A stretch of 64,000 nucleotides of DNA from Deltaproteobacteria bacterium RIFOXYD12_FULL_56_24 (GCA_001799285.1 MGTD01000064.1:1-64000), one strand, 5' to 3'; counted from the first letter of the stretch, positions 44,785-53,664 are shown. The notes: generated by a model not told the origin, from the letters alone. Numbers and translations are program-made.

Positions 44785-45774
44785 ATGGAACAAATTCTCA
44801 GCCAGGACGAGGTTGATGCGCTACTAAAGGGAATTTCCGGCGGCGAGATCGAAGAGCCGGAAGAACCCCTTGACGCTGAAGCCTTGGGCTATCAGACCTA
44901 CGACTTCACCAGACAGGAAAGGATCGTCCAGGTCAAGATGCCGGCCATGGAGGTTATTTCCGATGCTTTCATGCGGGCGGTTCGCACCTCGCTTTCCAAC
45001 ACCCTGCGCCGGATTATCGACCTTACTTCCGCCCCCCTCGAACTTGAACGTTTCGGGGCCTTTGTCCGCACCCTGCCTGTGCCGAGCAGCCTGCAGATCT
45101 TCCGAATGGCGCCCTTTCGGGGCAACGCTCTGATCGTCCTTGAACCAAAACTGGTCTTTACCATGGTGGAAAATTTCCTGGGCGGCACCGGCACCAGAAA
45201 CGTCCGCATTGAGGGCCGCGATTTCACCGCTATCGAACAGCGGCTTATCCGGCGGGTGGTGAATCTTCTGCTCGGCGATCTGGAAAAGGCCTGGCATTCC
45301 CTGCAGCCCCTCAATGTCCAATACATCAGGAGCGAGATCAATCCGCAGTTCGCCAAGATCTGCCAGCCGGAAGACGTGGTGATCATCAACCGGTACGATG
45401 TGGACATGGACCGGGCCGTTGGCAGCATCACGGTCTGCATTCCCATGAGCAACCTGGAGTCGGTCAAGGGTAAACTGTTGACCACCTATCAACGAGAGCA
45501 AAGCGACGAAGACATCAACATCAAACGAATTCTCTCCGAAAACATCAAGAACATCCCGGTGGACTTTGTGGTGGAACTGGGCCGCGCCACTATTTCCGCA
45601 GGCGAGGTCATGGAACTGGTGGTCGGCGACATTATCCAGCTGGAGCGCCGCACCGACGATCCCCTGCCGGTCTTTGTCGCCGGGGAACGAAAATACATGG
45701 GAACCCCGGGCGTGCATCGCGGCAACAATGCGTTACTCATCCAGAAAAAAGTTCTTGACCCGAACAGAGAATAA
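44785..45774 (+). CDS. fliM: Flagellar motor switch protein FliM
   Basis: FliM forms the C-ring and binds CheY-P through its N-terminus. The 329-residue protein begins MEQILSQDEVDALLKGISGGE, the CheY-P-binding peptide. The middle domain follows with YDFTRQERIV and MEVISDAFMRAVRTSLSNTLRR, and then the C-terminal SpoA domain (ELGRATISAGEVMELVVGDIIQL). It is full length. fliN follows after 59 bp. Confidence 0.96.
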   Translation: MEQILSQDEVDALLKGISGGEIEEPEEPLDAEALGYQTYDFTRQERIVQVKMPAMEVISDAFMRAVRTSLSNTLRRIIDLTSAPLELERFGAFVRTLPVPSSLQIFRMAPFRGNALIVLEPKLVFTMVENFLGGTGTRNVRIEGRDFTAIEQRLIRRVVNLLLGDLEKAWHSLQPLNVQYIRSEINPQFAKICQPEDVVIINRYDVDMDRAVGSITVCIPMSNLESVKGKLLTTYQREQSDEDINIKRILSENIKNIPVDFVVELGRATISAGEVMELVVGDIIQLERRTDDPLPVFVAGERKYMGTPGVHRGNNALLIQKKVLDPNRE

Positions 45775-45833
45775 GACTCAAGCCTCACTTTGACCATTGA
45801 GCAGAGAAGATCACCTGAAAAAGGAGAAAAAAC

Positions 45834-46253
45834 ATGGCTGACGACCCGTTGAATGCCACCGGCACTAAGGCCGAGACAGATGGAGCCGGTGATGACTGGG
45901 CTGCCGCCTTGAACGAACAGGAAGGCTCCGAAAGGGCTCAGGCCCCTGCCTTTGCCGAATTGGGCACTACCGCGACCACCGCCCCGGCCGGCAGCCAGAA
46001 CCTCGACTTTTTGCTGGATATCCCTTTGGAAGTCACCGTGGAACTGGGGAGAACCAGCATGATCATCAACAAAATGCTGCAACTAACCCAAGGGTCGGTG
46101 GTCGAGCTCGACAAAGCAGCCGGAGAATCGGTGGAAATCTTTGTCAACGACAAGCTGCTGGGCAAAGGCGAAGTGATCGTGATCAACGAGCGATTCGGGG
46201 TGCGGATAACCGAGATTATCAGCCAGGCCGATCGGGTCAAAAATATCGCCTGA
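45834..46253 (+). CDS. fliN: Flagellar motor switch protein FliN
   Basis: The 139-residue product has a variable acidic N-terminal half and a C-terminal SpoA domain: NLDFLLDIPLEVTVELGRTSMIINKMLQLTQGSVVELDKAAGESVEIFVNDKLLGKGEVIVINERFGVRITEII. This is the standard C-ring FliN. The ribosome site AAAAGGAG precedes ATG 45834. A MITE is inserted 16 bp after its stop. Confidence 0.95.
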   Translation: MADDPLNATGTKAETDGAGDDWAAALNEQEGSERAQAPAFAELGTTATTAPAGSQNLDFLLDIPLEVTVELGRTSMIINKMLQLTQGSVVELDKAAGESVEIFVNDKLLGKGEVIVINERFGVRITEIISQADRVKNIA

Positions 46254-46269
46254 GCAAGAAAAGCCTGGC

Positions 46270-46475
46270 GTAACTACCAGCTCAAGGCCGGGAACGAACA
46301 AAAACAACCAAAACCGTAACTATCCAGCAGTGGTGTGCACCCAAAGGGCATAAGTCTCGTTTGGGCAGGCAAACTGCCCAACTCAGCTATAGCTGCTAGG
46401 CAGAAAAGCCGGCGAAGTGTTGGTGCCCATGAGCAGGCTGACAACAACGCAGATGCGGTGCTGCTGGATAGTTAC
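46270..46475 (+). mobile_element. IS66-type MITE, subtype B, between fliN and fliO, with nested hairpin
   Basis: The 206-bp element runs from GTAACTACCAGC (one base lost) to GCTGGATAGTTAC. Perfect direct repeats AGCCTGGC flank it (46262-46269, 46476-46483). It matches the copies at 13221 and 30786 except for a family-A double hairpin inserted in the internal stem (46335-46390). It lies inside the flagellar operon without breaking a gene. Confidence 0.9.
46335..46390 (-). repeat. Family-A double hairpin nested in the fliN-fliO MITE
   Basis: On the plus strand: CACCCAAAGGGCATAAG, then stem TTGGGCAG (46361-46368), loop GCAAA, stem CTGCCCAA (46374-46381), then CTCAGCTAT. Both strands of the stem carry the matching change relative to TTGAGCAG/CTGCTCAA. 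Nearly the same boundaries (ATAGCTGAG to GGGTGC) are found in the copy nested at 4947-5000. Confidence 0.78.
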
Positions 46476-46518
46476 AGCCTGGCCAACATTTATCGGCCAG
46501 AACGTGGACGGAACCATT

Positions 46519-47100
46519 ATGAAGATCCGGCAACCATCATCCACACCAGGCCTGTTCCGAAGGAAAATACTGCCCTCCTTATGGGCAAGTCTGACTTATC
46601 ACCTTTTTTGCCCGTTGCTGCTTGCCGCCGAACAGCTCGGCGGCGTAATCGGCGAGACACCCCCCTCTGTGCTTCCCGCCGCCGGCCTAACCGGCAATCA
46701 GGAATCCATTTCCCTGACCTTTGCCATCTTCAAAACCCTTGGCTCTCTCGTCATTGTCATAGGCCTCATGCTCCTGCTGCTGTTCTGGATCAGGAAAATG
46801 GGTCTGGTCAGGGTCGGTTCCAGACCGGAAGGCCTCATCACCGTCATTGACAGCCAGATGCTGGCTCCCAAAAAACAGGTGAGCGTCCTGGAGGTCGCGG
46901 GTACTTATCTGGTGGTCGGACTCACCGAGCAGCGGATCACCCTGCTCGCCACCCTTGCCCCCAATGAACGCCTGGCGAACGCCACAAATTCCCGGAAAAC
47001 CTTCACCCCCCTGCCGGCCTCTTTTGCCTCCCTGCTCAACAAGGCGACTCAAGGCATCTCCGGCGTGAAGCAAAAAAAGGATCCTGTCCATGCGGAATAA
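46519..47100 (+). CDS. fliO: Flagellar biosynthetic protein FliO
   Basis: FliO helps assemble FliP in the export gate. The 193-residue product has an N-terminal hydrophobic signal/anchor (LWASLTYHLFCPLLLAAEQ). The main span FAIFKTLGSLVIVIGLMLLLLFWIRKMGLV is followed by the cytoplasmic FliO domain (LITVIDSQMLAPKKQVSVLEVAGTYLVVGLTEQRITLLATL). The open frame continues upstream into the MITE; ATG 46519 is the first plausible start outside it. It overlaps fliP by 11 bp. Confidence 0.82.
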   Translation: MKIRQPSSTPGLFRRKILPSLWASLTYHLFCPLLLAAEQLGGVIGETPPSVLPAAGLTGNQESISLTFAIFKTLGSLVIVIGLMLLLLFWIRKMGLVRVGSRPEGLITVIDSQMLAPKKQVSVLEVAGTYLVVGLTEQRITLLATLAPNERLANATNSRKTFTPLPASFASLLNKATQGISGVKQKKDPVHAE

Positions 47101-47857
47101 AACTTTGCCATCCTGGCCCACCATTATCCTCGGTCTATTCGCCGGATTCATCCTCTGCCCCGACTTCGCCAACGCCGTAACCCTCCCCACCCTGCAAATC
47201 GGCCTGGGTGAGACCCAGAATCCCAAGCAGGTTTCCGTCCTCATCGAAATCCTGCTCCTGTTCACGGTACTTTCCATGGCTCCGGCCATCCTGCTGATGA
47301 TGACCTCTTTCACCAGACTGGTGATAACCTTTTCTTTTCTGCGCCAAGCCCTGGGCACCCAACAGGTCCCGCCGACCCAGGTTCTGGTCGGACTGGCTCT
47401 CTTCCTCACGGTCTTCATCATGACCCCGGTTTTCAATCAGGTAAACACCACCGCCATCAAGCCATACATGACCGAGCAGATCAACGCGGAACAGGCCCTG
47501 GCGGAGGCGGCAAAACCGGTGCGCGCCTTCATGTTCAAACAAACCCGGGAAAAAGACCTGGAACTCTTCCTTTCCCTGGCCAAGACCCCAAAACCGAAAA
47601 ACAAGGATGAAGTATCCACCGCCGTGCTCATCCCCTCCTTCATGATCAGCGAACTCAAGACCGCCTTCACCATCGGCTTTGTCCTCTTCCTGCCCTTTCT
47701 GATCATCGACATGGTGGTGGCCAGCATCCTGCTCTCCATGGGCATGATGATGCTGCCCCCGGTCATGGTCTCCCTGCCCTTCAAGCTCCTGCTATTCGTG
47801 CTGGTGGATGGCTGGTACCTGATCGTGGGCTCAATGGTAAAAAGTTTCGGGGTATAA
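47090..47857 (+). CDS. fliP: Flagellar biosynthetic protein FliP
   Basis: FliP is the main pore subunit of the export gate. The 255-residue protein has a cleavable signal (to about residue 29), then ILLLFTVLSMAPAILLMMTSFTRLVITFSFLRQALGTQQVPPTQVLVGLALFLTVFIM, a soluble loop with REKDLELFL, and C-terminal spans LIPSFMISELKTAFTIGFVLFLPFLIIDMVVASILLSMGMMMLPP. All are canonical FliP signatures. Confidence 0.96.
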   Translation: MRNKTLPSWPTIILGLFAGFILCPDFANAVTLPTLQIGLGETQNPKQVSVLIEILLLFTVLSMAPAILLMMTSFTRLVITFSFLRQALGTQQVPPTQVLVGLALFLTVFIMTPVFNQVNTTAIKPYMTEQINAEQALAEAAKPVRAFMFKQTREKDLELFLSLAKTPKPKNKDEVSTAVLIPSFMISELKTAFTIGFVLFLPFLIIDMVVASILLSMGMMMLPPVMVSLPFKLLLFVLVDGWYLIVGSMVKSFGV

Positions 47858-47859
47858 CC

Positions 47860-48129
47860 ATGACTCCCGCCCAAGCCATCACCCTGACCCAGAACGCTGT
47901 TACTTTGACCATGATTGTCTCCGCGCCGGTGCTGTTGGTGGCCATGGTAGTCGGCCTGATAATTTCGCTGTTCCAGGCGATCACCCAGATCCAGGAGATG
48001 ACCCTGACCTTTGTTCCCAAGATCGTGGCCGTCATGCTGACCCTCCTGTTCCTCTCTTCCTGGATGATTGCCAAGCTGATGGATTACACCCACAACCTGA
48101 TCGTCAGCATTCCCAACATCATCCACTGA
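47860..48129 (+). CDS. fliQ: Flagellar biosynthetic protein FliQ
   Basis: The 89-residue product has two spans with the FliQ motifs NAVTLTMIVSAPVLLVAMVVGLIISLFQAITQIQEMTLTFVPKIVAV. It is part of the FliPQR export gate. It begins 2 bp after fliP and ends 17 bp before fliR. Confidence 0.95.
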   Translation: MTPAQAITLTQNAVTLTMIVSAPVLLVAMVVGLIISLFQAITQIQEMTLTFVPKIVAVMLTLLFLSSWMIAKLMDYTHNLIVSIPNIIH

Positions 48130-48146
48130 CGGAGACTATTGCCACC

Positions 48147-48938
48147 ATGCCCGAAGCCGCGCTCCTGAACTGGACTCTGACGCAGATCCTGGCCCTGGTC
48201 ATTATCCTGACCAGGGTGGCGCCGCTACTGTTTTTCATGCCGGTCCTCGGCTCGGCCAGCGTGCCGGCCCAAGTCAAGATCCTGCTAGCCCTGATGACCG
48301 CCCTGGTTCTGGTACCGGTGGTTCAGGTTAATCCGGGGCTGATAGGCGGACCACCCCTCGGCTTTGTCGTGCTTGTCCTCACCGAGATTCTGTTGGGCGC
48401 AACCCTGGCTGTTTTTGCCCGCTGCGTCTTTGCCGCCACAGAAATTGCCGGACAGATGGTCGGCGTCCAGATGGGCATGGGCATGGCCGGCGTTATGGAT
48501 CCCCAGTTCGGTACCCAGGTTTCGCTGGTGGGCATGCTCTGGAATATCACCGCCATCCTGATTTTTTTAGGCATGAACGGCCACCATATGTTTTTTTCCA
48601 CCCTGGTGGAGAGCTTCGAGTGGCTGAAGCCCGGCGAGGTTACCCTGACCAAGGCCACCTTCGAGGGGTTGATGCAGGGGGCTTCCCATATGTTCGTCCT
48701 GGCCGTCAAGATCATGGCCCCTGCGGGAGCCGCCCTGTTTTTTTCCCATGTGGCCATGGGCATCGTCGCCAAAACCGTTCCCCAGATCCCGATCATGATT
48801 GTCGGCCTGCCGATAAACCTTGCCGTCGGCCTGATTTTTGCCGGTTTGTCCCTGTCGTACCTCTTGCCGCTGATGGTCACTAATTTTGAAATGCTGGCCA
48901 GGCTCCTGCCCAAGCTGGCCATGGGCATGGGGGGCTGA
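48147..48938 (+). CDS. fliR: Flagellar biosynthetic protein FliR
   Basis: The 263-residue membrane protein has the FliR pattern: RVAPLLFFMPVLGSASVPAQVKILLALMTALVL, AGQMVGVQMGMGMAGVMDPQFGTQVSLVGMLWNITAILIFLGMNGHHMFF and a C-terminal span pair (INLAVGLIFAGLSLSYLLPLM). It completes the FliPQR core. flhB begins 3 bp after its stop. Confidence 0.95.
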   Translation: MPEAALLNWTLTQILALVIILTRVAPLLFFMPVLGSASVPAQVKILLALMTALVLVPVVQVNPGLIGGPPLGFVVLVLTEILLGATLAVFARCVFAATEIAGQMVGVQMGMGMAGVMDPQFGTQVSLVGMLWNITAILIFLGMNGHHMFFSTLVESFEWLKPGEVTLTKATFEGLMQGASHMFVLAVKIMAPAGAALFFSHVAMGIVAKTVPQIPIMIVGLPINLAVGLIFAGLSLSYLLPLMVTNFEMLARLLPKLAMGMGG

Positions 48939-48941
48939 AAA

Positions 48942-50012
48942 ATGGCGGATGAATCCTCCGGCCAGGAAAAAAGCGAAGCCCCAACCTCCCGCCGCCTCCA
49001 GGAAGCAAGGAAAAAAGGGGATGTCGCCAAGAGCATGGAAGTACCTTCCGCCGCGGTTCTGCTCACCGGCCTGCTCACCCTGTATTACACGAGCGATTTC
49101 ATGCTGGGCCGCCTCCTTCTCCTGCTCCGCTATTACCTCGGCAACCTGCACACCTTCCAGATAATCCCTGGCAACATGCCCATGCTCACCAGGGAAAGCA
49201 TGCTCGAAACCGGACTCATCGTCGCACCGGTCATGGGGGTTATTTTCATCACCGCCCTTGCCGCCAACTATGCCCAGGTCGGCATCCTGTTCACCACGGA
49301 AAAACTGGCGCCGAAGTTCGACAAGATCGACCCGATCCAGGGTTTTGCCCGGCTCTTTTCCAAACAGACCCTGGCCAATGTGGTCAAGTCCGTGGGCAAA
49401 CTGCTTATTATCGGCTATGTTTCCTATACGGAAATAAAAAAAGCGCTGCCCGGCATCCTGCCGCTTATGGATCAGGAGCCCGTACTCATTCTTTCCTTCA
49501 TGGGAAGGGTCGCCTTCTGGATCTTCCTGAAAGCGGCGCTGATCATCGCGTTGCTCGCGGCGATAGACTATGCCTTCCAGCGCTGGCAATTTATGGAAAA
49601 GATGAAGATGACCAAGCAGGAAATCAAGGACGAAGCCAAACAGACCGAGGGGGATCCCCACGTCAAGGGACGCATCCGCTCCATCCAGATGCAGATGGCC
49701 AGGCAGCGGATGATGGCAGAGGTGCCCAAGGCCGACGTGGTGATCACCAACCCCACCCGTCTGGCCATTGCCCTGCGCTACGACCCCCTGGCCATGGCCG
49801 CGCCCATGGTGCTGGCCAAAGGCGCCGGGGTCATTGCCCAGAAGATCCGGGAAATCGCCGAGGAACACGGTATCCCCCTGGTCGAGGACAAACCACTGGC
49901 CCAGGCTCTGTACAAAAGCGTGGGCCTCAATGAGAGTATTCCGGAAAATCTGTTCCAGACCGTAGCCGAGGTTTTGGCCTATGTTTACAACATCAAACGG
50001 AAGAGGGCCTGA
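48942..50012 (+). CDS. flhB: Flagellar export switch protein FlhB with NPTR in place of NPTH
   Basis: FlhB controls substrate-specificity switching of the flagellar export apparatus. The 356-residue protein has SGQEKSEAPTSRRLQEARKKGDVAKSMEV, four spans, and a cytoplasmic domain with MTKQEIKDEAKQTEGDPHVKGRIRS. The autocleavage loop, normally NPTH, reads N270-P-T-R273 (VITNPTRLAIALRY). Cleavage between Asn and Pro is chemically driven by this loop, so the His-to-Arg change may slow it or still permit it. The C-terminal VEDKPLAQALYKSV is conserved. Confidence 0.95.
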   Translation: MADESSGQEKSEAPTSRRLQEARKKGDVAKSMEVPSAAVLLTGLLTLYYTSDFMLGRLLLLLRYYLGNLHTFQIIPGNMPMLTRESMLETGLIVAPVMGVIFITALAANYAQVGILFTTEKLAPKFDKIDPIQGFARLFSKQTLANVVKSVGKLLIIGYVSYTEIKKALPGILPLMDQEPVLILSFMGRVAFWIFLKAALIIALLAAIDYAFQRWQFMEKMKMTKQEIKDEAKQTEGDPHVKGRIRSIQMQMARQRMMAEVPKADVVITNPTRLAIALRYDPLAMAAPMVLAKGAGVIAQKIREIAEEHGIPLVEDKPLAQALYKSVGLNESIPENLFQTVAEVLAYVYNIKRKRA

Positions 50013-50090
50013 TGGTTATGAATAAAGCAGCGCTGACCAGGCATATTGAATCTCCCTTTGCCACCATTACCACTGCAGGTTCGCTTAACC

Positions 50091-52208
50091 ATGGCTGATA
50101 ACACCGGTGCCGCAACAGGGCGGCTGAGCGCAGTCAATTTCGAAATGTCGGGCCTTTTCGTGGCGCTCGGGGTCGTGGCCATCCTCATGGTCATGATCAT
50201 CCCGTTGCCCACCATCATCCTCGATCTGCTGCTTTCCCTGAACATCACCATCGGCTTGGTCATTCTGCTGATGAGCATGTACAATACCAATCCGTTGGAT
50301 TTTTCCTCCTTTCCTTCCCTGTTGCTGCTCACTACCCTGTTTCGCCTGGCGCTGAACATCGCCTCCACCCGGATCATCCTGCTGCACGGGCACGAAGGCC
50401 CAGGCGCGGTAGGCGATGTCATCCAGGCCTTCGGCAATTTCGTGGTGGGCGGCAATTTCGCCGTGGGGTTGATCATCTTCCTGATCATGGTGCTGATCAA
50501 TTTCATCGTCATCACCAAGGGCTCCGGCCGGATCGCCGAGGTGGCGGCGCGCTTCACCCTGGACGCCATGCCCGGCAAGCAGATGGCCATCGACGCGGAT
50601 CTCAACGCCGGCCTGATCAACGAGGCTGAAGCGAAGCGCCGCCGCTCGGAGGTCAGCCGCCAATCAGAATTCTACGGAGCCATGGACGGCGCCAGCAAAT
50701 TCGTGCGCGGCGAAGCCGTGGCCAGTCTGGTGATCATGATCATCAATATCATCGGCGGGTTCTTCATCGGTGCCCTGATGCAGAACATGCAGGCTGGGCA
50801 GGCGGCGGAAACCTATACCCTGCTCACCATCGGCGACGGGCTGGTTTCCCAGATCCCGGCCCTGGTAATCTCCACCTCCGCTGGTATCATTGTCAGCCGG
50901 GCCGCCTCCGATGTCAGCATGGGCAAGGAATTCATGAAACAGTTCGGGCACCAGCCCCAGGCCCTGGCGGTTTCTTCCGGAATCATCATCCTCTTCGGCC
51001 TGGTGCCGGGTCTGCCGCATCTCCCCTTTATCGTGCTGGGCATTGGCATGGGCGCTATTTCTCTGATGGCCTTCAATAAAACCGCAGCCGACCAGGAAGA
51101 GAAAAAAATTGAGACGGAAAAAGAAAAGAAGGCGGCCACCCCACTGCCAGGTGCCCCTGAAACAGTAGAAAGCCTGTTGCCCCTTGATGTTTTGCAGCTT
51201 GAAGTAGGCTACGGCCTTATTCCCCTGGTGGACGAGGCCCAGGAGGGCGATCTGCTGGAACGGATCCGGGCCATCCGACGGCAGTTTGCCATGGACATGG
51301 GCATGATTATCCCGCCCCTGCATGTGCGCGATAACCTGCAACTCAAGCCGGACCAGTATGTCCTCCTCCTCAAAGGAGTAGAAGTGGCCAGGGGTGAAAT
51401 CATGATGGGCCATCTGCTGGCCATGGACTCCGGCATGGCAAAACGAAAGATCGAAGGGATTCCCACCATGGAACCAGCCTTCCAGTTGCCCGCCCTATGG
51501 ATCGGCCAGGAAAAGAAAGACGAAGCCCAGGTGGCGGGATACACCGTGGTTGATCCCTCCACGGTCATCGCCACCCATCTCACCGAGGTGCTGCGCACCC
51601 ACGCCGACGAGCTGCTGGGCAGGCAGGAAACCCAGAAGCTCCTGGACAATCTGACCAAAACCCATCCCAAGGTGGTGGAAGAGCTGGTGCCCGGCCTGCT
51701 GCCTCTGGGGCTGGTCCAGAAGGTACTCCAGAATCTCCTGCGGGAGAGGGTATCCCTGCGCGACCTGCTTACCATCTGCGAAACCCTCGCCGACTTCGCT
51801 CCCTTGGGCAAGGATCCGGACATCCTCACCGAATATGTGCGCCAGAAGCTAGCCCGCTCCATTATCAGCGGCTTCACCGATGACCAGGGGACGCTTACGG
51901 TCCTCACCCTCTCCACCCAGATCGAGGATCTGGTACGCGAATCGCTCCAGAAAAGCGACCAGGGCGTGTTTCTCAATCTGGAGCCGAACCTGGCCCAACG
52001 GTTGCTCGCCTCGGCAAAGACCATGGTGGAAAAGGTTTCCCTGGACGGCTATCAGCCCATCATCCTCTGTTCACCGATTATCCGCCGCCATTTCAGGCGG
52101 CTCATGGAAAGGTTCATGCCCCACGTCATCGTCCTTTCCCATAACGAGTTGACCGCGCAGACCCAACTGCAATCCCTGGGGACAATCGAACTCAACCCCA
52201 AGAAATAG
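50091..52208 (+). CDS. flhA: Flagellar export protein FlhA
   Basis: FlhA is the large export-gate component with a cytoplasmic docking ring. The 705-residue protein has 8 or so spans in its first 340 residues (LVILLMSMYNTNPLDFSSFPSLLLLTTLFRLALNIASTRIIL). It has the conserved FHIPEP-type loop region (GDVIQAFGNFVVGGNFAVGLIIF, TKGSGRIAEVAARFTLDAMPGKQMAIDADLNAG) and a soluble C-terminal domain. ATG 50091 is the family-consistent start; its ribosome site is weak. It lies 78 bp after flhB. Confidence 0.95.
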   Translation: MADNTGAATGRLSAVNFEMSGLFVALGVVAILMVMIIPLPTIILDLLLSLNITIGLVILLMSMYNTNPLDFSSFPSLLLLTTLFRLALNIASTRIILLHGHEGPGAVGDVIQAFGNFVVGGNFAVGLIIFLIMVLINFIVITKGSGRIAEVAARFTLDAMPGKQMAIDADLNAGLINEAEAKRRRSEVSRQSEFYGAMDGASKFVRGEAVASLVIMIINIIGGFFIGALMQNMQAGQAAETYTLLTIGDGLVSQIPALVISTSAGIIVSRAASDVSMGKEFMKQFGHQPQALAVSSGIIILFGLVPGLPHLPFIVLGIGMGAISLMAFNKTAADQEEKKIETEKEKKAATPLPGAPETVESLLPLDVLQLEVGYGLIPLVDEAQEGDLLERIRAIRRQFAMDMGMIIPPLHVRDNLQLKPDQYVLLLKGVEVARGEIMMGHLLAMDSGMAKRKIEGIPTMEPAFQLPALWIGQEKKDEAQVAGYTVVDPSTVIATHLTEVLRTHADELLGRQETQKLLDNLTKTHPKVVEELVPGLLPLGLVQKVLQNLLRERVSLRDLLTICETLADFAPLGKDPDILTEYVRQKLARSIISGFTDDQGTLTVLTLSTQIEDLVRESLQKSDQGVFLNLEPNLAQRLLASAKTMVEKVSLDGYQPIILCSPIIRRHFRRLMERFMPHVIVLSHNELTAQTQLQSLGTIELNPKK

Positions 52209-52216
52209 GAACTGTG

Positions 52217-53488
52217 ATGCGAATCAAGCGTTTTGAAGCCTCGGACACCTACAGCGCCATGGCCATGGTCAAGGAAGAACTCGGAGAGGACGCCGTTATT
52301 CTTTCCACCAGAAGCCTTCCCGGCAAAAGCGGCTCAGCCGGAGGCAAAGCGATGATCGAGGTGGTGGCGGCCATTGAATATGACCCGGAGATTACCATGC
52401 CTCCACCCGAAGCGCCGGACAAGGAAACCCGGCGGACAAAAGCGGCGGGGTACGGCTATCACTCCGTGCGGCAGGCCTTGCTACCAAAGGCAAATGTTGC
52501 TCCCCGCCAGGCAATAGAGCAGACGACAGCGAAACCGGACACGACGCAACCCGGGTTTGAGAGCAGACTTTCCGCCGAGCTTACCGGCCGCACCCTGCCA
52601 ACCGACAAGAATGCCAAGACCGGCAAGACGGGAAAGGTCCATTTTGAGGCCAATGACCTCCGGCTCCGCTTTGCCAATTTTCTTCGGCGCCAATACTGCG
52701 CCAAGGAAGAGCTTGAAAGCCGCGCCATCCCGGGGCCGACCGCCGATCAAGCCGAACAGAAAACCACCAGGCCCGACCCGAAACAGGTTGCCCAGTGGCG
52801 GGACAAAATCATCGACCAGCTGCAGATAACCCCTCTGGCCATCGGGATCAGCAAGGCACCCACCGTGGTGGCCATGATCGGCCCCACCGGGGTGGGCAAA
52901 ACCACGACCGCCGCCAAAATCGCCGCCTGGTACAGCATCCATGAAGGGTTGCAGGTGGTACTCCTCTCCATGGACTGCTACCGCATCGGGGCCACGGACC
53001 AGCTGCGGACCTATGCCAAGATCATGCGCTTGCCCTGCGAAATAGCCCTACGCAAAAAGGATTTGCAGACGGCCATTCTCCGTCACCAGGACAAGGATCT
53101 GATCATCATCGACACCGCAGGCAAGAGTCCTTATGATTCAAACCACATTCGGGAACTGTCCGAATGGTTTTCCCTGGGAAACGAAATAGAGCCCTATCTG
53201 GTCCTCAGCGCCACCAGCAAAAAAGAAGACCTGCAACAAATCCTCGCCACCTATGAACCATTGCGAGTCAAGGGGTTGATCCTCTCCAAACTCGATGAAA
53301 CCAGGGCATACGCCACCCTCTGCCAGCTGCTGGCCGGGGCTGCGTTACCCATCTCCTGTCTATGCACCGGCCAGAGGGTTCCGGAGGATTTCCTCCTTGC
53401 CTCCCGGGAGTTCTTGCAGATCCTCTTTGGCCAGGGCTGGCAGGCAGCCGCCGGTGAGCTTGCCACCGAGGCCCAAGGCAAATGGTAA
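52217..53488 (+). CDS. flhF: Flagellar GTPase FlhF, 3' end replaced by a MITE
   Basis: FlhF is an SRP-like GTPase that sets flagellar position and number with FlhG. The 423-residue protein has an N-terminal basic domain (MRIKRFEASDTYSAMAMVKEELGEDAVILSTRSL), a Pro/Thr-rich linker, and an NG domain with P-loop GPTGVGKTTTAAKIA (about 222-236), MDCYRIGATDQLRTYA, IIIDTAGKSPYD and SKLDETRAYATL. The TAA stop belongs to the inserted MITE (GTAAGCG). At the other side of the element the frame would have read G-N-W-T-Q-stop, so only about three residues were altered. Confidence 0.94.
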   Translation: MRIKRFEASDTYSAMAMVKEELGEDAVILSTRSLPGKSGSAGGKAMIEVVAAIEYDPEITMPPPEAPDKETRRTKAAGYGYHSVRQALLPKANVAPRQAIEQTTAKPDTTQPGFESRLSAELTGRTLPTDKNAKTGKTGKVHFEANDLRLRFANFLRRQYCAKEELESRAIPGPTADQAEQKTTRPDPKQVAQWRDKIIDQLQITPLAIGISKAPTVVAMIGPTGVGKTTTAAKIAAWYSIHEGLQVVLLSMDCYRIGATDQLRTYAKIMRLPCEIALRKKDLQTAILRHQDKDLIIIDTAGKSPYDSNHIRELSEWFSLGNEIEPYLVLSATSKKEDLQQILATYEPLRVKGLILSKLDETRAYATLCQLLAGAALPISCLCTGQRVPEDFLLASREFLQILFGQGWQAAAGELATEAQGKW

Positions 53489-53627
53489 GCGATCACAGGG
53501 CACCACATCTTGCGGCGATCGGTCCGTCACGTACAAAAGTACGCATCGCCAGCCCGCTTGTCGCAACCTGCGGCACCCTGTGACCGTTTGTTCCGTGGTT
53601 ATTTGACCTCTTGGGGCATTTCGTTAC
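53485..53627 (-). mobile_element. IS66-type MITE, subtype C, supplying the flhF stop codon
   Basis: The 143-bp element begins GTAAGCGATCACAGGG and ends GGCATTTCGTTAC. The flanks GGCAAATG (53477-53484) and GGCAACTG (53628-53635) match at 7 of 8 positions. The hairpin GTAAGCGATCACAGGGCACC/GGCACCCTGTGACCG is well kept. The TAA in its first five bases ends flhF, and the flhG ribosome site follows 20-30 bp after its other end. Confidence 0.85.
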
Positions 53628-53664
53628 GGCAACTGGACTCAATGAACAAACCCTGGGAGAGATT

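Noticed and set aside
46335-46850. Open frame across the MITE and the start of fliO
   Set aside because: It is in a different frame from fliO and runs through repeat sequence; no family or ribosome site supports it.
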